From contig OY821750.1 in the NCBI GenBank assembly GCA_963682055.1, positions 5,892,501 through 5,956,500 on the forward strand: 64,000 bases of DNA, given 5' to 3'. Source of the DNA: Primula veris. Its lineage: Eukaryota; Streptophyta; Magnoliopsida; Ericales; Primulaceae. The notes below the pieces were generated by a model that searched no databases, had not been told where the DNA came from, and worked only from the letters and a program-made list of their open reading frames with translations. A program made the translations under genes and the position numbers. Of the stretch, positions 10,829 through 21,822 are shown in pieces (position 1 is the stretch's first letter; the number at the start of each line of letters is the position of its first letter).

Positions 10829-11979
10829 GTGAATGACCTTGACTTGTCTTTGGGTGTCGTCCATGGAGAATGAACACATGCAAATATACTTACATTGGAT
10901 TAACACGCTCCAATCAACGTCATTTTAGTCGTCGTCACATAGCAAACACCGCCAACCACCATTGTCCATAGAGCATCGTTATAAACCTAGGGGTCGTCAA
11001 GCTACCAACACCACCACGATTCGTGAAGAATCTAGAATGACTTTATTTCTTCTCCTTATTCTCTACATATATTTCATCATATTTTTCTCTTGTTTTCTCA
11101 TTCTAATACCCCGACTACTACCGGATTCATCATAGTTAAATAATGATATAACTAAAATACCTATAAGCATATGAGTTTGATGGTAATAAGTGATAGTGTA
11201 AGAAAAACGACGGTTTTCCTTTCCAACGGATTAATTAACGAAGATGCAGAAATAGTGATAAATATAAAACACACAATATATAACGTTTTTTTGTCAAAAT
11301 TGTCTACGTTCACCGGCTATTGCAAATCTTTATTATAGAGAAACATGTTGCAAGTATTTACAACACTCATACTCACAAATCACAAATACAACTTAAAAAT
11401 TTGCACTCAAGTTTAAATTGTTAAGTTTTTAAAAGAGAAATATAACTCTATATTCTCTCTCACTTTGTATTTCTTTTTCCGTAGTGGTGATTTTTTGGTT
11501 ACTCGTGGCCTATTTCTATAAGCTTGGCTACATATGAACAAGAGCACTCAATTCAAATTTAAGTTACATGGTCCGTGCATGTCTTCCGTATGTATAGCCA
11601 CTTTAGGAATAGCATTGTTTGTCTAGTTTTCCGCTTCTCATTTCACGTTTCCCAATATTTCACGTATAAATCTTATAAAAAAAAATTCTTTACACGTTTT
11701 GACGTTTCTGCCGTTTCGTTTCCTGCTTGCGTTTCATATCCAGACAACTATGAATGGACCTGATTGAAGAGACGTCGTTCCCGTTTAAGTTACACTCTCT
11801 TTGTTTAGGTATTGATAAATCGAAATACGTAAAAAAAAAAGGATTATTATTATTAATGTTACAAATCGACGTTGTTTTGATAAGTCAATAATTTTTTTTT
11901 CTCGAGTTTGATTCTCTACTATGCTTGAAGACTATATTTTGTCATCTATACTCACGTTTACATTTTTGTTGTGCAATCT
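10829..11979. other. AT-rich intergenic region
   Basis: No gene, RNA or bounded transposon recognised. The open frames here are short and lack any family resemblance. Confidence 0.5.
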
Positions 11980-12294
11980 TTTTATTATGGGGCAATTAAC
12001 AAAAACATACCCTACACATATTATATTACAAAAAATATACCCTAATAATATAAATTACCAAAAACATACATATATATACTTATTATTTCTTAATCTAATC
12101 TATCTCTCTAACTTAACATATATCTCTCTCACCTAACATCTTTCTCTCTAATCTAACATCTCTCTCTAACCTAACATATCTCTCTTTAATCGCACATATC
12201 TCTCTAACACACGATAATCGCACATCTTTCTAACACGTGCTAATCACTCATCTCTGTCTAAAAATGATTAAAAACTCACAAAATATGCATATGC

Positions 12295-12485
12295 TAATTA
12301 TAAAACGTCATACCCTAATTTTAAAACTTCATACCCTGATTTCAAAACTTCATACCCTAATTTCAAAAACTTCATACCCTAATTTCAAAACTTCATACTT
12401 TAATTTTAAAATTTCATATCCTAATTTCAAAATTCATACACTAATTTTAAAACTTCATACCCTAATTTCAAAATTTCATACCCTA
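12295..12485. repeat. 21-bp minisatellite inside the Mutator-like element
   Basis: About nine degenerate tandem copies of AAAACTTCATACCCTAATTTC, with length variants of 20-22 bases. CCCTAA occurs in most units but is part of a longer repeat and is not telomeric. The preceding 12080-12240 is CT-rich (TCTCTCTAACCTAACAT-like repeats). Confidence 0.85.
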
Positions 12486-12887
12486 TAAATGAATTTCTCT
12501 CAAATATTGTACATTGGATTCTTCTCTTTCAAGTTTAAACTCACAATGTTTACAATAGTCTCAAAACTCAATAAATAAAAAACAATCTCACCAATTTCAT
12601 AGTGTAATATTTGTGTATCAAATAGTGTAATATTTGTGTATTACGTATGTATATAACTGTATTTATATATATATGGATATCTATATAATTTAGATGGTGT
12701 TCGGTAGTTAGTGATGAGTTTTCGTGGTGGAGGAAGAGAGAGATAGATTAGGATATTAAATAAATATACATAGAAGAATGGATAAGAGAGAGAGAGTAAG
12801 ATGAGAGAGAGATAAAGAAAAGAATAAACAGTATTAAATTTAAATTTGTTTGGTATGTTTTTTATAATAAAAAGTTGTAAGGGTATG

Positions 12888-13456
12888 TGATAGAACATAA
12901 AAATCAGACCCGAATATTCTATTTGGGTAATAATCAACCCACCTTATAAATGGGTATCCAACGCTTAAATGGGTCGTCTCATACTTTTTATAGGAATTGA
13001 GGTTTTACTATTAAAAGCCCAAGCCCAATCAAAGGGGGACCCATGTCTGAAAAATCCCTGGGATGAAGACATTTGTCAATATCCTAGAAGGCGCAGTTGC
13101 CTATAAATAGCCAACTACCCCTCCTAGAAAAGGACCAGAAAATCTATCCAAAAAATATAGAGAGAAGTTGAGAAAAGAGAGAAACTAACCAACGCACACC
13201 ACTTCTAGAAATAAACCGAGAAAAGACAGCCGAGCACCGAATAAAAGGGGAGAAAGATCAAGACGAGAGATTAAATAGTCATATCGAGCACAATTGTCAA
13301 AACCGAAATACTAGTCCGAGCAAGTGTAATAGTCCTAACAAGAATAATAATCCGAGCAATAATAAAGATCAGGAAGTATCCTTTATTCACGGTTGATTTA
13401 CTATTATATCATTGTTGAAAAGCCTAACGCGACCGACCAAAGTTATGGCTTTATCA
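12888..13456 (+). repeat. 5' LTR of element 1
   Basis: 569 bp, starting TGATAG and ending TTTATCA, so the first and last five bases (TGATA/TATCA) form an inverted repeat. It contains a clear TATA box, CTATAAATAG at 13101-13110, predicting transcript start around 13135. It reads base for base like the 3' LTR. Confidence 0.97.
13101..13110 (+). promoter_or_regulatory. TATA box of the element 1 LTR promoter
   Basis: CTATAAATAG in the middle of the 5' LTR. The same box lies in the 3' LTR at about 29749-29758 and could drive read-out into flanking DNA. Confidence 0.8.
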
Positions 13457-13458
13457 AA

Positions 13459-13478
13459 TGGCGCCGTCTCCGGGAATC
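13459..13478 (+). other. Primer binding site of element 1
   Basis: TGGCGCCGTCTCCGGGAATC begins two bases after the LTR. It matches the complement of a plant tRNA 3' end; tRNA-Asp is the closest I can recall, with two or three mismatches. This primes minus-strand DNA synthesis. The tRNA identity is inferred, not verified. Confidence 0.75.
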
Positions 13479-13535
13479 ATCTAGTTCCCAACTAGTTTAG
13501 AATTCGAATACCAATACTCTGCCAGACGAGCGACA

Positions 13536-15401
13536 ATGGTTACCAATGTAGAGGAAACCCATCCCGAGATAATAGAAACCAATAACCAAAACACGCAAAT
13601 TAGCCAACAAGACCTCGACGATCTACTCGCCATCCGCGACAGATATGAAGCTATCCAATCCGGAAACCAACCAACAACCTCCTACGTCAACCAAGAACAA
13701 CCGGTCGAACCACTCCGACATTTCATCGAAGGGATTGTCGACGAACACCCTTCGTCCTTGGAGGACGAACAAGACGTGCCCGTATTAAGGCGTGCACGAA
13801 GACGCTTAATCGGGTCCCAAGCAGGGCCGAGCTCAAGAGTCCCTTTGCCTACAGCCTCGGTCAACTCCGGTGCTCGTTTACAAACGGACGAAGCTCATCA
13901 GTTTGGCATGCCCGAGGATCATGTACTCGGACAGTCGCCCCGACTACCGACTAATTCTCCGAGGATGATTACACCACCCACGGTGGAGGTACAACATGTT
14001 GTTCCGTTAGCCGATGAAAGGAACTACGCCCAGCTACAAGCTCAGCTGGCGGCATGCATGACGGCCATGACAGCGGCCGGCATCGTATTGCCAGTTATCC
14101 AACCCGACAAAGACCCATGCCATGAAGTGGAAGATTCTGCCTACAGGGCCGCCCTGGAGGCAGCGGGTCGGCGACCCGATACAAGAGTCCCCCACCAAGG
14201 GGGCAATATCCCAATAACTATCGTCCATCCGAACACTCATATGGAACGTGTCCACACAAACACGAAGAACGGTAGATATCCAGAATACAGGATCGGGGAA
14301 GGATATGGCCCATCACCACATCAGGGAGGATACCCTCCCCCCTACCAAGTCACGGATGACGCGTTCCAACAGGCTTGGAACGTATGCCAAGAAACCCCGT
14401 GTGCTGAACAGATCACGCGGTACCGCAATCCTATGGGATTCGTCATCCCCGAATTCAGGCTCTATGATGGGAAGAGTTGCCCTATCGACCATCTGAGGCA
14501 CTACAAGACGAAGATGGAACTGTGGAGTGATGACCATGCACTGATGTGCAAATTTTTCAAAAACAGCTTGGGTCAAGAAGCTTCGTCATGGTATCATAAC
14601 TTACCACGGGGCTCCATTAGAAACTGGGCAGAATTGCTAAGAGCATACTCCACCCGATACGCTGCTCATCAGAAAAAGAAGGTTAGTATCGAAACCCTTC
14701 TTAAAATGGCGATGATGCCAAATGAAAGGCTCAACGATTACTGCATACGTTTTATCGACGTAGCAAACCAGATTCCACGATATGCCAATAATATAGCCAT
14801 CCAAAACTTTATCAATTCCATCCCTAATGGCTATTAGGCGAGAAGGAAGTTCATAGGCAAAAACTTCCCGACCACTGATTCCCTGCTAGCCTATTGTACC
14901 TACCTCACCGATAAAAACGACGAACTGCGTTTCCTCAACCGAACTCTACCGAGAAGAGAGTCGGTCCGCGAGGCACAGGTGGGTCGCAAAAGAGTTAGGA
15001 ATAACCAGGGAGAAGCATTCCAACCGACCAGAAAGGGCAAAGAGCCCGAGGTCCATAGTAGGGTAGAGCGACCACGAGCACTAGAGCCCAAACCGCTCCA
15101 GATCGCATACCCAACACCGACCAACGAACATAAACCGCTCCAGCTCACCTACCCAATGCCACCCAAGCCGCTTCAACAAGGTCGGCCCCAAGAAAGGGAA
15201 CACCGAAATACTTTCGGATCGGTCGAGCTGCGATACACTTTCGACTTGTCTGCTGAATATATCCTCAAGGATATATGCAGGGAAAGTTGGTATTCCCGAC
15301 CGCAACCGATCAACACTCCCCCCAATCAGAGAGATCCCAAGCTCTTCTGCGCATATCATGAGGATCACGGCCATCTCACTGAGCATTGCCGTAACCTGTG
15401 A
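13536..15401 (+). pseudogene. gag of element 1, one frame with two in-frame stops
   Basis: Encodes the capsid/nucleocapsid polyprotein that packages element RNA. Frame 13536-14837 (433 aa) holds an acidic N-terminal region and, from about residue 295, the conserved retrotransposon gag segment (motifs GFVIPEFRLYDGK, ASSWYHNLP, NDYCIRFIDVANQIP). A TAG at 14835-14837 stops it. The same frame continues open to a TGA at 15399-15401, ending in a zinc-knuckle-like motif CAYHEDHGHLTEHC. After the TGA the frame again runs straight into pol. The protein context suggests the stops replaced Gln (CAG) and Trp (TGG). Either the gene is dead, or the stops are read through; neither stop has the known CARYYA readthrough context downstream. 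Confidence 0.85.
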
Positions 15402-15407
15402 TGGAGA

Positions 15408-18400
15408 ATGAACCAGTGGGGCGATGCAGGATACCTAGCCAAGTTCATCAAAGGAGCTGGGAATAAAGGCAAACAACTGGTCATCGAAGGATCCGAAAAC
15501 CGGCAAGGCAAAACGATCAACGTCGTTCATATGACAAGACCCAAGGGTCCAGGCGGGGAACGATCGCGACAACGGCAGCTGGCCCACTTTGGCCAAGTAT
15601 CCAAGGCATCACAGGCGTCGACCTCTAAACGACAATGCACACAACGACGACATCCGCCCATTTCTTTCTCGGATCTTGACGAAGAAGGGGTGATTTACCC
15701 CCATGGAGACGCCATTAACCTCCGAGTTCAAATTGGCCTAGACACGGTCGGCAGGGTACTTGTCGACCAAGGAGCCTCTTGTGATATCATGTACAGGGAG
15801 CTCTTCGACAAAATGGAACTCAAGCTGCAAGATCTACGGCCTACTGACGTCACACTGATCGGATTCATCTCCGAAACGACTAAACCGTTGGGTAAGATCG
15901 TCCTCAGTGTCACAACCGGGTCCGTGTCGGTTCCCGTGGAGTTCTTAGTGGTTAATGACCACTCCGGTCACAATGCAATATTGGGCCGACCTTGGTTACA
16001 TGCCATGAAGGCCATACCCTCGACCTATCACCAAAAGGTCAAATACCCAAATGACAGGGGAGAGATCGAGACAGCCAGAGGATGTCAAGAGGATTCAAGA
16101 CGCTGCGAGGAAATCACCGCGACTCTCCAAAAACAACGAAGCATGGTGGAACAACCCACCAGCACCAAGAAGCTGATCAACCAAATATCCAAAGCCGAAA
16201 GGGTTGTCGAAGAACAAGTAGGAGAGACACTCAGGAAGGTGTATATACCAGATATGGACGAGGAGCATTACTTCCTCCTCGGCGACAACCTTCCAAAACA
16301 GGAATCCGAAGAGTTGAAGGCATTCCTTCTCAGCAACACTGATAAATTCGCCTGGAGCCCTAAAGATATGCCGGGCCTAGACCCCAATACAGCATGCCAC
16401 CACCTAAGTGTAAACACCGAGTACAAGCCGATAGCACAGAGGAGCAGGAAAGTGTCTGTACAGCATAGAGCAGCTATAATCGCTGAAGTACAAAAGTTAT
16501 TGGAGGCTGGAGCCATAAGAGAGGTTTACTATCCAAAATGGTTGTCCAACCCGGTCGTCGTCCCTAAGAAGAACGGAAAGGAGAGAGTATGTATAGACTT
16601 CACAAACCTCAACAAAGCCTGTCCGAGGGACCACTTTCCCCTTCCAAGGATTGATCAACTGGTGGACGCAACTGCTGGGGCAGAACGGATGACCTTCCTT
16701 GACGCATATTCAGGATACCATCAAATTCCCCTCGCCCGCGAAGATCAAGAAAAGACTTCGTTTATATCACCTTTGGGAAATTATTGCTATACGGTAATGC
16801 CGTTCGGCCTACGCAATGCGGGAGCAACATACCAAAGGATGATAACAAGGGTATGTCGAGATCATATAGGGAAGACGATGGAGGTATACATAGACGACAT
16901 GGTCGTCAAGAGCGAAAAAGCCACATCCCACCTTCAAGATATCAGGGACGTTTTCCGAACGCTGGGCGAGCACAAACTGAAACTCAATGCGAGCAAGTGT
17001 GCATTTGGCGTCAGCAAAGGGAAATTCTTGGGGCATATGGTTAGCCGACGAGGAATAGAGGCTAATCCCGATCAAATAACGGCTCTACGAAACCTAGCAG
17101 CGCCCAAGAATAAGAAACAGGTACAAGAGCTCACGGGAATGATGGCCGCGCTGAGCAGGTTCATTAGCCGATCCGCAGATAAGAGACGGCCATTTTTCGA
17201 ATCACTCAAGAAGGATAGAAAATTCGTCTGGGACCCGGAATGTGAAGTCTCATTCAACAATCTCAAAGAGTACTTGAGGACACTGCCACTGCTAGTAAGG
17301 CCGAACAAAGGAGACATTCTGGCATGCTACCTAGCAGTTTCCACTACAGCTGTGAGCGCAGTTATCCTAAGAGAAGAAGGTCGCGAACAATTTCCGATCT
17401 ACTTCGTCAGCAAGACTCTGGTCGAAGCCGAAACACGTTATCTACCCTTGGAAAAGCTGTGTCTGGCATTGGTCGTCGCAACCAGAAAGTTGCCACACTA
17501 TTTCATAGCTCATCAGGTCCGGGTATACACAAAATTTCATATTAAAGAGTCACTTCGACGGACGGACATTAGCGGCCGAGTTGCCGCCTGGGGGGTCGAG
17601 CTATCCCAATTTCATATCGAGTTCACACCCCGCCATGCCATAAAGGGACAAGTCCTGGCCGATTTCGTCGCAGAATTCACCGAAGGCTATGACGAGCCTT
17701 TGGCACTCTCTCCACAATCACACTGGCAGATACATGTCGACGGATCAGCCACCAAGGACGGATCAGGAGCAGGGATCGTCCTAAAGTCTAGAGAGGGAGC
17801 AATCATCGAAAAAAGCATAAAACTGGGCTTTCGAGCTACCAACAATGAGGCAGAATACGAGGCCATGATAAATGGCATGCTTATTGCCCGGTCCCTCGGA
17901 TGCTCCCACTTAATTGCAAGCTCAGACTCCATGCTCATCGTCAATCAAGCCATCGGCGAGTACCAAGCGAAAGATGATAGAATGATCCTCTACCAAGAGA
18001 AAGTCCAAAGCTTGATGGCAACCTTCGAACAGTGCGAGTTAGTAAGAATCAATCGCACCGAAAATGCACATGCCGATGCCTTGGCCACCCTAGCCTCGAC
18101 ATTAACATTGACCGACACCCGGTCGATCACAGTGGAACTACTGCCGACCCCGAGCATAATAAAAAAGGTAGGCCGGATGACGTCGATACAGTACGAACTA
18201 GGTTGGATGGAGGACATGACCCATTATCTGCGAAGTGGAACGCTTCCGGCCGACAAGATAAAAGCGCTGAAAATTACAAGAAAAGCTCCTCGTTTCTGGC
18301 TATCCGAGGACGATAAACTATACAAATCCAGTTACCGGGGACCCTATCTACTGTGCGTCCCGACCGAGCTACAGCTGCCGGTCTTGGAGGAAATCCACGA

Positions 18401-19454
18401 AGGATCTTGCGGAGCACACATCAAAGGGCGATCCCTTGCAAACAAGGCAGTGACCCAAGGATATTGGTGGCCCTATATCAAGCGAGACGCCGATGCATAC
18501 GTCCAACGATGCGACAAGTGCCAACGATTCGCCAAGATACCACGGCTCCCATCATCTATGATGACCCCGGTATCGGCTCCATGGCCGTTCGCTCAATGGG
18601 CAATTGATTTGGTCGGTAAACTCCCAAGAGCACCTGGGAATGTGGAATATCTGATCGTTGCGACTGATTATTTCACCAAATGGGTCGAAGCCAAACCCCT
18701 CCGAGAAATCAAAGCCAGCAACGTCAAACAATTCATTTGGGAATACATCATAACTAGGTTCGGTATACCGTACGCTATAGTCGCCGACAACGGAACCCAG
18801 TTCAAAGATGCCAATTTACAGCTGTGGTACGAGGAACTCGGTATCCGAAAATTCTATTCGATGCCGACATACCCACAAGGAAACGGGCAAGCCGAAGTGT
18901 CAAACCGAACAATATTAGACGGCATCAAGACCACCCTTGAACAGGCAAAGGGGAGGTGGCCCGAGCGGCTACTCAACGTTTTATGGTCGTGCCGAACTAC
19001 ACCCAAGACGGGCACCAAGGAAACCCCGTTTAGCTTAGCATACGGTGTTGAGGCCATCATACCGACAGAGATCGGTCTACCCACGCTCCGAACGACGTTG
19101 GTCGAGCAGGGAAACAATGAACAACGAATGAGAGAAGAGCTCGACATGATAGACGAGAAACGAGAGATAGCGGCCCTTACCCTAGCTAAGTACCAACAAA
19201 GCGTGAAGCAAACCTATGACAAGAGAGTAAAAGGGTCCAAAGAATTCATGGTAGGAGAACTGGTGCTGCGACGAGTGACGGTCTATACCCGCAACGAAAT
19301 ACATGGCAAACTAAGCCCTACCTGGGAAGGCCCATACGAAATCGTCAAGCAAACAAGTCCAGTCTCTTACAAAATCAAAAGCGTCCTGTTCGCCAACAGC
19401 CGAGGGGAAAAGAATTCTTGGAATGTGGCTAACCTAAAGAAGTACTACGTATAG
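15408..19454 (+). CDS. pol of element 1: protease, RT, RNase H, archaeal-type RNase H, integrase
   Basis: An unbroken 1348-codon frame, in the same frame as gag. Domain order: aspartic protease (active-site Asp at about residue 120 in a VDQGAS motif, so DQG rather than DTG); reverse transcriptase (D432 in FLDAYSGYHQ, YIDD at 494-497); Ty3-type RNase H (about 630-760); second RNase H of archaeal type starting at HVDGSAT (D778), with NNEAEYEA, SSDS and ENAHADALA following; integrase with an HHCC zinc region (GRSLANKAV ... CDKCQ) and catalytic D1067, D1127, E1163 (D-D-35-E). The end is a short GPYEIV-type C-terminal region without a chromodomain. The second RNase H is diagnostic of the Tat lineage. 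All catalytic residues looked for are present. The first ATG is at 15408, but translation would normally come from the gag frame. Confidence 0.95.
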   Translation: MNQWGDAGYLAKFIKGAGNKGKQLVIEGSENRQGKTINVVHMTRPKGPGGERSRQRQLAHFGQVSKASQASTSKRQCTQRRHPPISFSDLDEEGVIYPHGDAINLRVQIGLDTVGRVLVDQGASCDIMYRELFDKMELKLQDLRPTDVTLIGFISETTKPLGKIVLSVTTGSVSVPVEFLVVNDHSGHNAILGRPWLHAMKAIPSTYHQKVKYPNDRGEIETARGCQEDSRRCEEITATLQKQRSMVEQPTSTKKLINQISKAERVVEEQVGETLRKVYIPDMDEEHYFLLGDNLPKQESEELKAFLLSNTDKFAWSPKDMPGLDPNTACHHLSVNTEYKPIAQRSRKVSVQHRAAIIAEVQKLLEAGAIREVYYPKWLSNPVVVPKKNGKERVCIDFTNLNKACPRDHFPLPRIDQLVDATAGAERMTFLDAYSGYHQIPLAREDQEKTSFISPLGNYCYTVMPFGLRNAGATYQRMITRVCRDHIGKTMEVYIDDMVVKSEKATSHLQDIRDVFRTLGEHKLKLNASKCAFGVSKGKFLGHMVSRRGIEANPDQITALRNLAAPKNKKQVQELTGMMAALSRFISRSADKRRPFFESLKKDRKFVWDPECEVSFNNLKEYLRTLPLLVRPNKGDILACYLAVSTTAVSAVILREEGREQFPIYFVSKTLVEAETRYLPLEKLCLALVVATRKLPHYFIAHQVRVYTKFHIKESLRRTDISGRVAAWGVELSQFHIEFTPRHAIKGQVLADFVAEFTEGYDEPLALSPQSHWQIHVDGSATKDGSGAGIVLKSREGAIIEKSIKLGFRATNNEAEYEAMINGMLIARSLGCSHLIASSDSMLIVNQAIGEYQAKDDRMILYQEKVQSLMATFEQCELVRINRTENAHADALATLASTLTLTDTRSITVELLPTPSIIKKVGRMTSIQYELGWMEDMTHYLRSGTLPADKIKALKITRKAPRFWLSEDDKLYKSSYRGPYLLCVPTELQLPVLEEIHEGSCGAHIKGRSLANKAVTQGYWWPYIKRDADAYVQRCDKCQRFAKIPRLPSSMMTPVSAPWPFAQWAIDLVGKLPRAPGNVEYLIVATDYFTKWVEAKPLREIKASNVKQFIWEYIITRFGIPYAIVADNGTQFKDANLQLWYEELGIRKFYSMPTYPQGNGQAEVSNRTILDGIKTTLEQAKGRWPERLLNVLWSCRTTPKTGTKETPFSLAYGVEAIIPTEIGLPTLRTTLVEQGNNEQRMREELDMIDEKREIAALTLAKYQQSVKQTYDKRVKGSKEFMVGELVLRRVTVYTRNEIHGKLSPTWEGPYEIVKQTSPVSYKIKSVLFANSRGEKNSWNVANLKKYYV

Positions 19455-19560
19455 GCAATCCTCCGAATACAAGTACAGGTGCTACCTTACCCTTCTTGCT
19501 TAATGGCATTAACTTTCTTCTTTTGAATGAATAAAATATATTATCATGTTGTCTACTAAT

Positions 19561-20114
19561 ACTATGAAATTCCCAACATGGCCGAAGTGCCTAGGAATAC
19601 TATGAAATTCCGTAAATGGCGTGTTACCGAAGGAACGTCTAGGAATACTATGAAATTCCCAACATGGCCGAAGTGCCTAGGAACACTATGAAATTCCGTA
19701 AATGGCGTGTTACCGAAGGAACGTCTAGGAATACTATGAAATTCCCAACATGGCCGAAGTGCCTAGGAATACTATGAAATTCCGTAAATGGCGTGTTACC
19801 GAAGGAACGCCTAGGAATACTATGAAATTCCCAACATGGCCGAAGTGCCTAGGAATACTATGAAATTCCCAACATGGCGTGTTACCGAAGGAACGCCTAG
19901 GAATACAATGAAATTCCCAACATGGCCGAAGTGCCTAGGAATACTATGAAATTCCCAACATGGCGTGTTACCGAAGGAACGCCTAGGAATACTATGAAAT
20001 TCCCAACATGGCCGAAGTGCCTAGGAATACTATGAAATTCCCAACATGGCCGAAGTGCCTAGGAATACTATGAAATTCCCAACATGGCGTGTTTTCAAAG
20101 GAACGCCTAGGAAT
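19561..20114 (+). repeat. Two-type alternating tandem array after pol (element 1)
   Basis: Thirteen contiguous units, each starting ACTATGAAATTCC (one starts ACAATG) and ending CTAGGAAT or, once, CTAGGAAC. Type A is 38 bp (core CCAACATGGCCGAAGTGC). Type B is 48 bp (core GCGTGTTACCGAAGGAACG). The order is A B A B A B A B A B A A B, and 7x38 plus 6x48 gives exactly 554 bp. Late B units have A-type 5' halves, a sign of conversion between types. Tat/Ogre elements are known to carry such arrays between pol and the 3' LTR, and some seed satellite DNA. Confidence 0.95.
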
Positions 20115-20418
20115 ACTATGAAATTCATATGCAGGTACAATGCAAGGAATTATTCAGGTCCACATTATGGCGGCGATACAATACAAATTGGCTAAAACAA
20201 TGAAGGAGAATCAATCTAAACAACGAAATATCAACAAGAAGCATCTCCAAAACAGGAATAACGAAATAACAAATGATTAGCAAGGAAAAATCGATCCAAT
20301 CAATCAAATAGCAATACGGCAATGGAAAGGTACAAAACAGGAACAAAGAAATAACATAAATAGTCCTCGCCCGCATTACGGAGGCAACAAGAAGATCATC
20401 GACACTAAAGAGATTCAT
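20115..20418. other. Non-coding spacer after the tandem array
   Basis: AT-rich sequence between the array and the stop codon of the last antisense gene; it would form the 3' UTR of that gene. No feature recognised. Confidence 0.5.
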
Positions 20419-21057
20419 TTAAGAAGAGCTACTGCAGGAGGAGCACGACGGTAATTGACCGAGCTCAATCTCTTCGTCATCCGTCGTTGTGTACCCATCA
20501 GACTCATCACCATCAAAACGCTCCTCAGAAATAAGGGCATCAAAATTGGTCGTATGAGCCCCAACACAAGTCAGCGTCTGAAGCCGCGCGTTGAACTCGG
20601 CTTCTTTCGCGAACTCGTGAGCATCCGAGGCCGCTTTACGGCGATCATCGTCAAAGGAGAGGTTACGGCGAGCTTCGATCATAGCTGCGGAAGCATCGTA
20701 TCTGGCACGGGACAAACGGAAATACTTCACCAACACGTTGGCCTTGGTCACAAGCAACTTTAATTTGCCGAAGTACTTGTCCTTTGCACGCCAATATCGA
20801 TCCAAACGACGCTCCTGAACCTCAACAGTATGCTCGGCACGGCGAACGTATTCTCGAAAAAAGGCCGCCTGGGTTTTCAGCTTGGTCCGCAGTCGAGCAC
20901 ATTGGTCGGTCAATTTGACATTTTTGCTCATCAAAACAATGTAGGGCCACCTGTCAGGCACCTCACTAGCCGCACCAGATGAGACCTCGTCCCGGGCAGC
21001 ACCAGTAGGTCCTAACCCCGGGTTAACTAGGCATGGAGAACCAGCCTGGTGCGACAT
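20419..21057 (-). CDS. Antisense gene A3 of element 1: basic/acidic coiled-coil-like protein, 212 aa
   Basis: 212 codons from ATG 21057. The middle (about 45-175) is rich in Arg, Lys, Ala and Glu in helical, partly heptad-like spacing. The tail is acidic and serine-rich (DDEEIELGQLP then a Ser/Cys run). There is no recognised domain. The ATG lies 12 bases after a strong minus-strand polypyrimidine tract ending in TATAG, so this may be a 3' exon with a 5' UTR or coding intron in front, possibly joined to gene A2 upstream. It lies on the opposite strand to gag-pol, as do all other genes in the 3' block. Function unknown. Confidence 0.5.
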   Translation of the reverse strand: MSHQAGSPCLVNPGLGPTGAARDEVSSGAASEVPDRWPYIVLMSKNVKLTDQCARLRTKLKTQAAFFREYVRRAEHTVEVQERRLDRYWRAKDKYFGKLKLLVTKANVLVKYFRLSRARYDASAAMIEARRNLSFDDDRRKAASDAHEFAKEAEFNARLQTLTCVGAHTTNFDALISEERFDGDESDGYTTTDDEEIELGQLPSCSSCSSSS

Positions 21058-21070
21058 AGTAGCATGTGCC

Positions 21071-21205
21071 TATAAAAAAAAAAGAGGGGGGGGGGGGGGG
21101 GGCGGGAGAAGAACGAGAAGAGATGAATATACAACAACAAAAAAAAAAAAAAAAAAGAAGAAAAAAAAAAAAAAAAAGCTACACAAAAAAAAAAAAAGAG
21201 AAAAT
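21071..21205. repeat. Low-complexity purine tract with an 18-base G run
   Basis: On the plus strand: A runs, G18 (about 21085-21102), then mixed A/G. On the minus strand this is about 130 bases of nearly pure pyrimidine ending in ATAG, just before the ATG of gene A3. Confidence 0.9.
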
Positions 21206-21249
21206 TTTTTATACAGGCTACAAAGAAAACGACAAAACAAGCTATTTTA

Positions 21250-21822
21250 TTAATCCGACAACCCCTCAACAGACGCCGAAGTCTCTACTACATCGGCAAA
21301 ATGAATATCTCGCAATGAATTAATTTGCGTCCCCAAACGCTCACGAATGACCGCCTCGATTCGGTTCAAGGCGACAGTGGTTTCAGTTACCCCGGCCTTC
21401 GCATCAACCATGCGCTCTGCCCGGGATACACCACTCATTCCTTTTATATGCTCAAGCACCTCTAAAGCACGAGCTCGGGCCCAATACGCTTTGGCAAAGG
21501 ATAGCAGCAGGTCCGCGTCCTCGAAAACGGCCCCAAGGACCAAGTTCAAGCTCGTCACACGACCTCGGGCTTCATCACGAGAACGTCGTAGGGCACCGAG
21601 AAGTTCCTTCGCTTTACCCTTGTTTGCCGTATAATGGGCGGTCTTTTTACTAAATTTCTCTCCCAAGTCACGTAACCGAATCGCCAAGTTGGAAATATGA
21701 ATATTCAGACCCTCGATTTCCTGATAATCACGAGTCAATTTCGTGGTAAGGGACGCCTTAGACCTTTCCAAATCTTCTATTACGTCACCTACACTACGAC
21801 TAGGCGAGGTCCAGACCACCAT
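21250..21822 (-). CDS. Antisense gene A2 of element 1: helical protein, about 190 aa
   Basis: Open from ATG 21822 to a stop at 21250-21252; the frame is also open upstream to about 21915 without an ATG. A good splice acceptor (TTGTCAG) ends at 21844, and from 21843 the frame is phase 0, so this may be a further exon of gene A1 rather than a separate gene. That would need a weak donor (CAG/GTGGAA) in the last A1 exon at 22032/22031. The protein is long-helix, Leu/Ala/Arg/Glu-rich, with short coiled-coil-like stretches and no recognised domain. Function unknown. Confidence 0.5.
   Translation of the reverse strand: MVVWTSPSRSVGDVIEDLERSKASLTTKLTRDYQEIEGLNIHISNLAIRLRDLGEKFSKKTAHYTANKGKAKELLGALRRSRDEARGRVTSLNLVLGAVFEDADLLLSFAKAYWARARALEVLEHIKGMSGVSRAERMVDAKAGVTETTVALNRIEAVIRERLGTQINSLRDIHFADVVETSASVEGLSD

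Noticed and set aside
12237..12488. 83-codon frame and CCCTAA words, possible gene or internal telomere repeat
   Set aside because: The frame is a by-product of the 21-bp minisatellite, and CCCTAA is only part of each longer unit.
19561..20114. CRISPR-like regular array
   Set aside because: Units are contiguous tandem repeats with no unique spacers, inside a plant retrotransposon.
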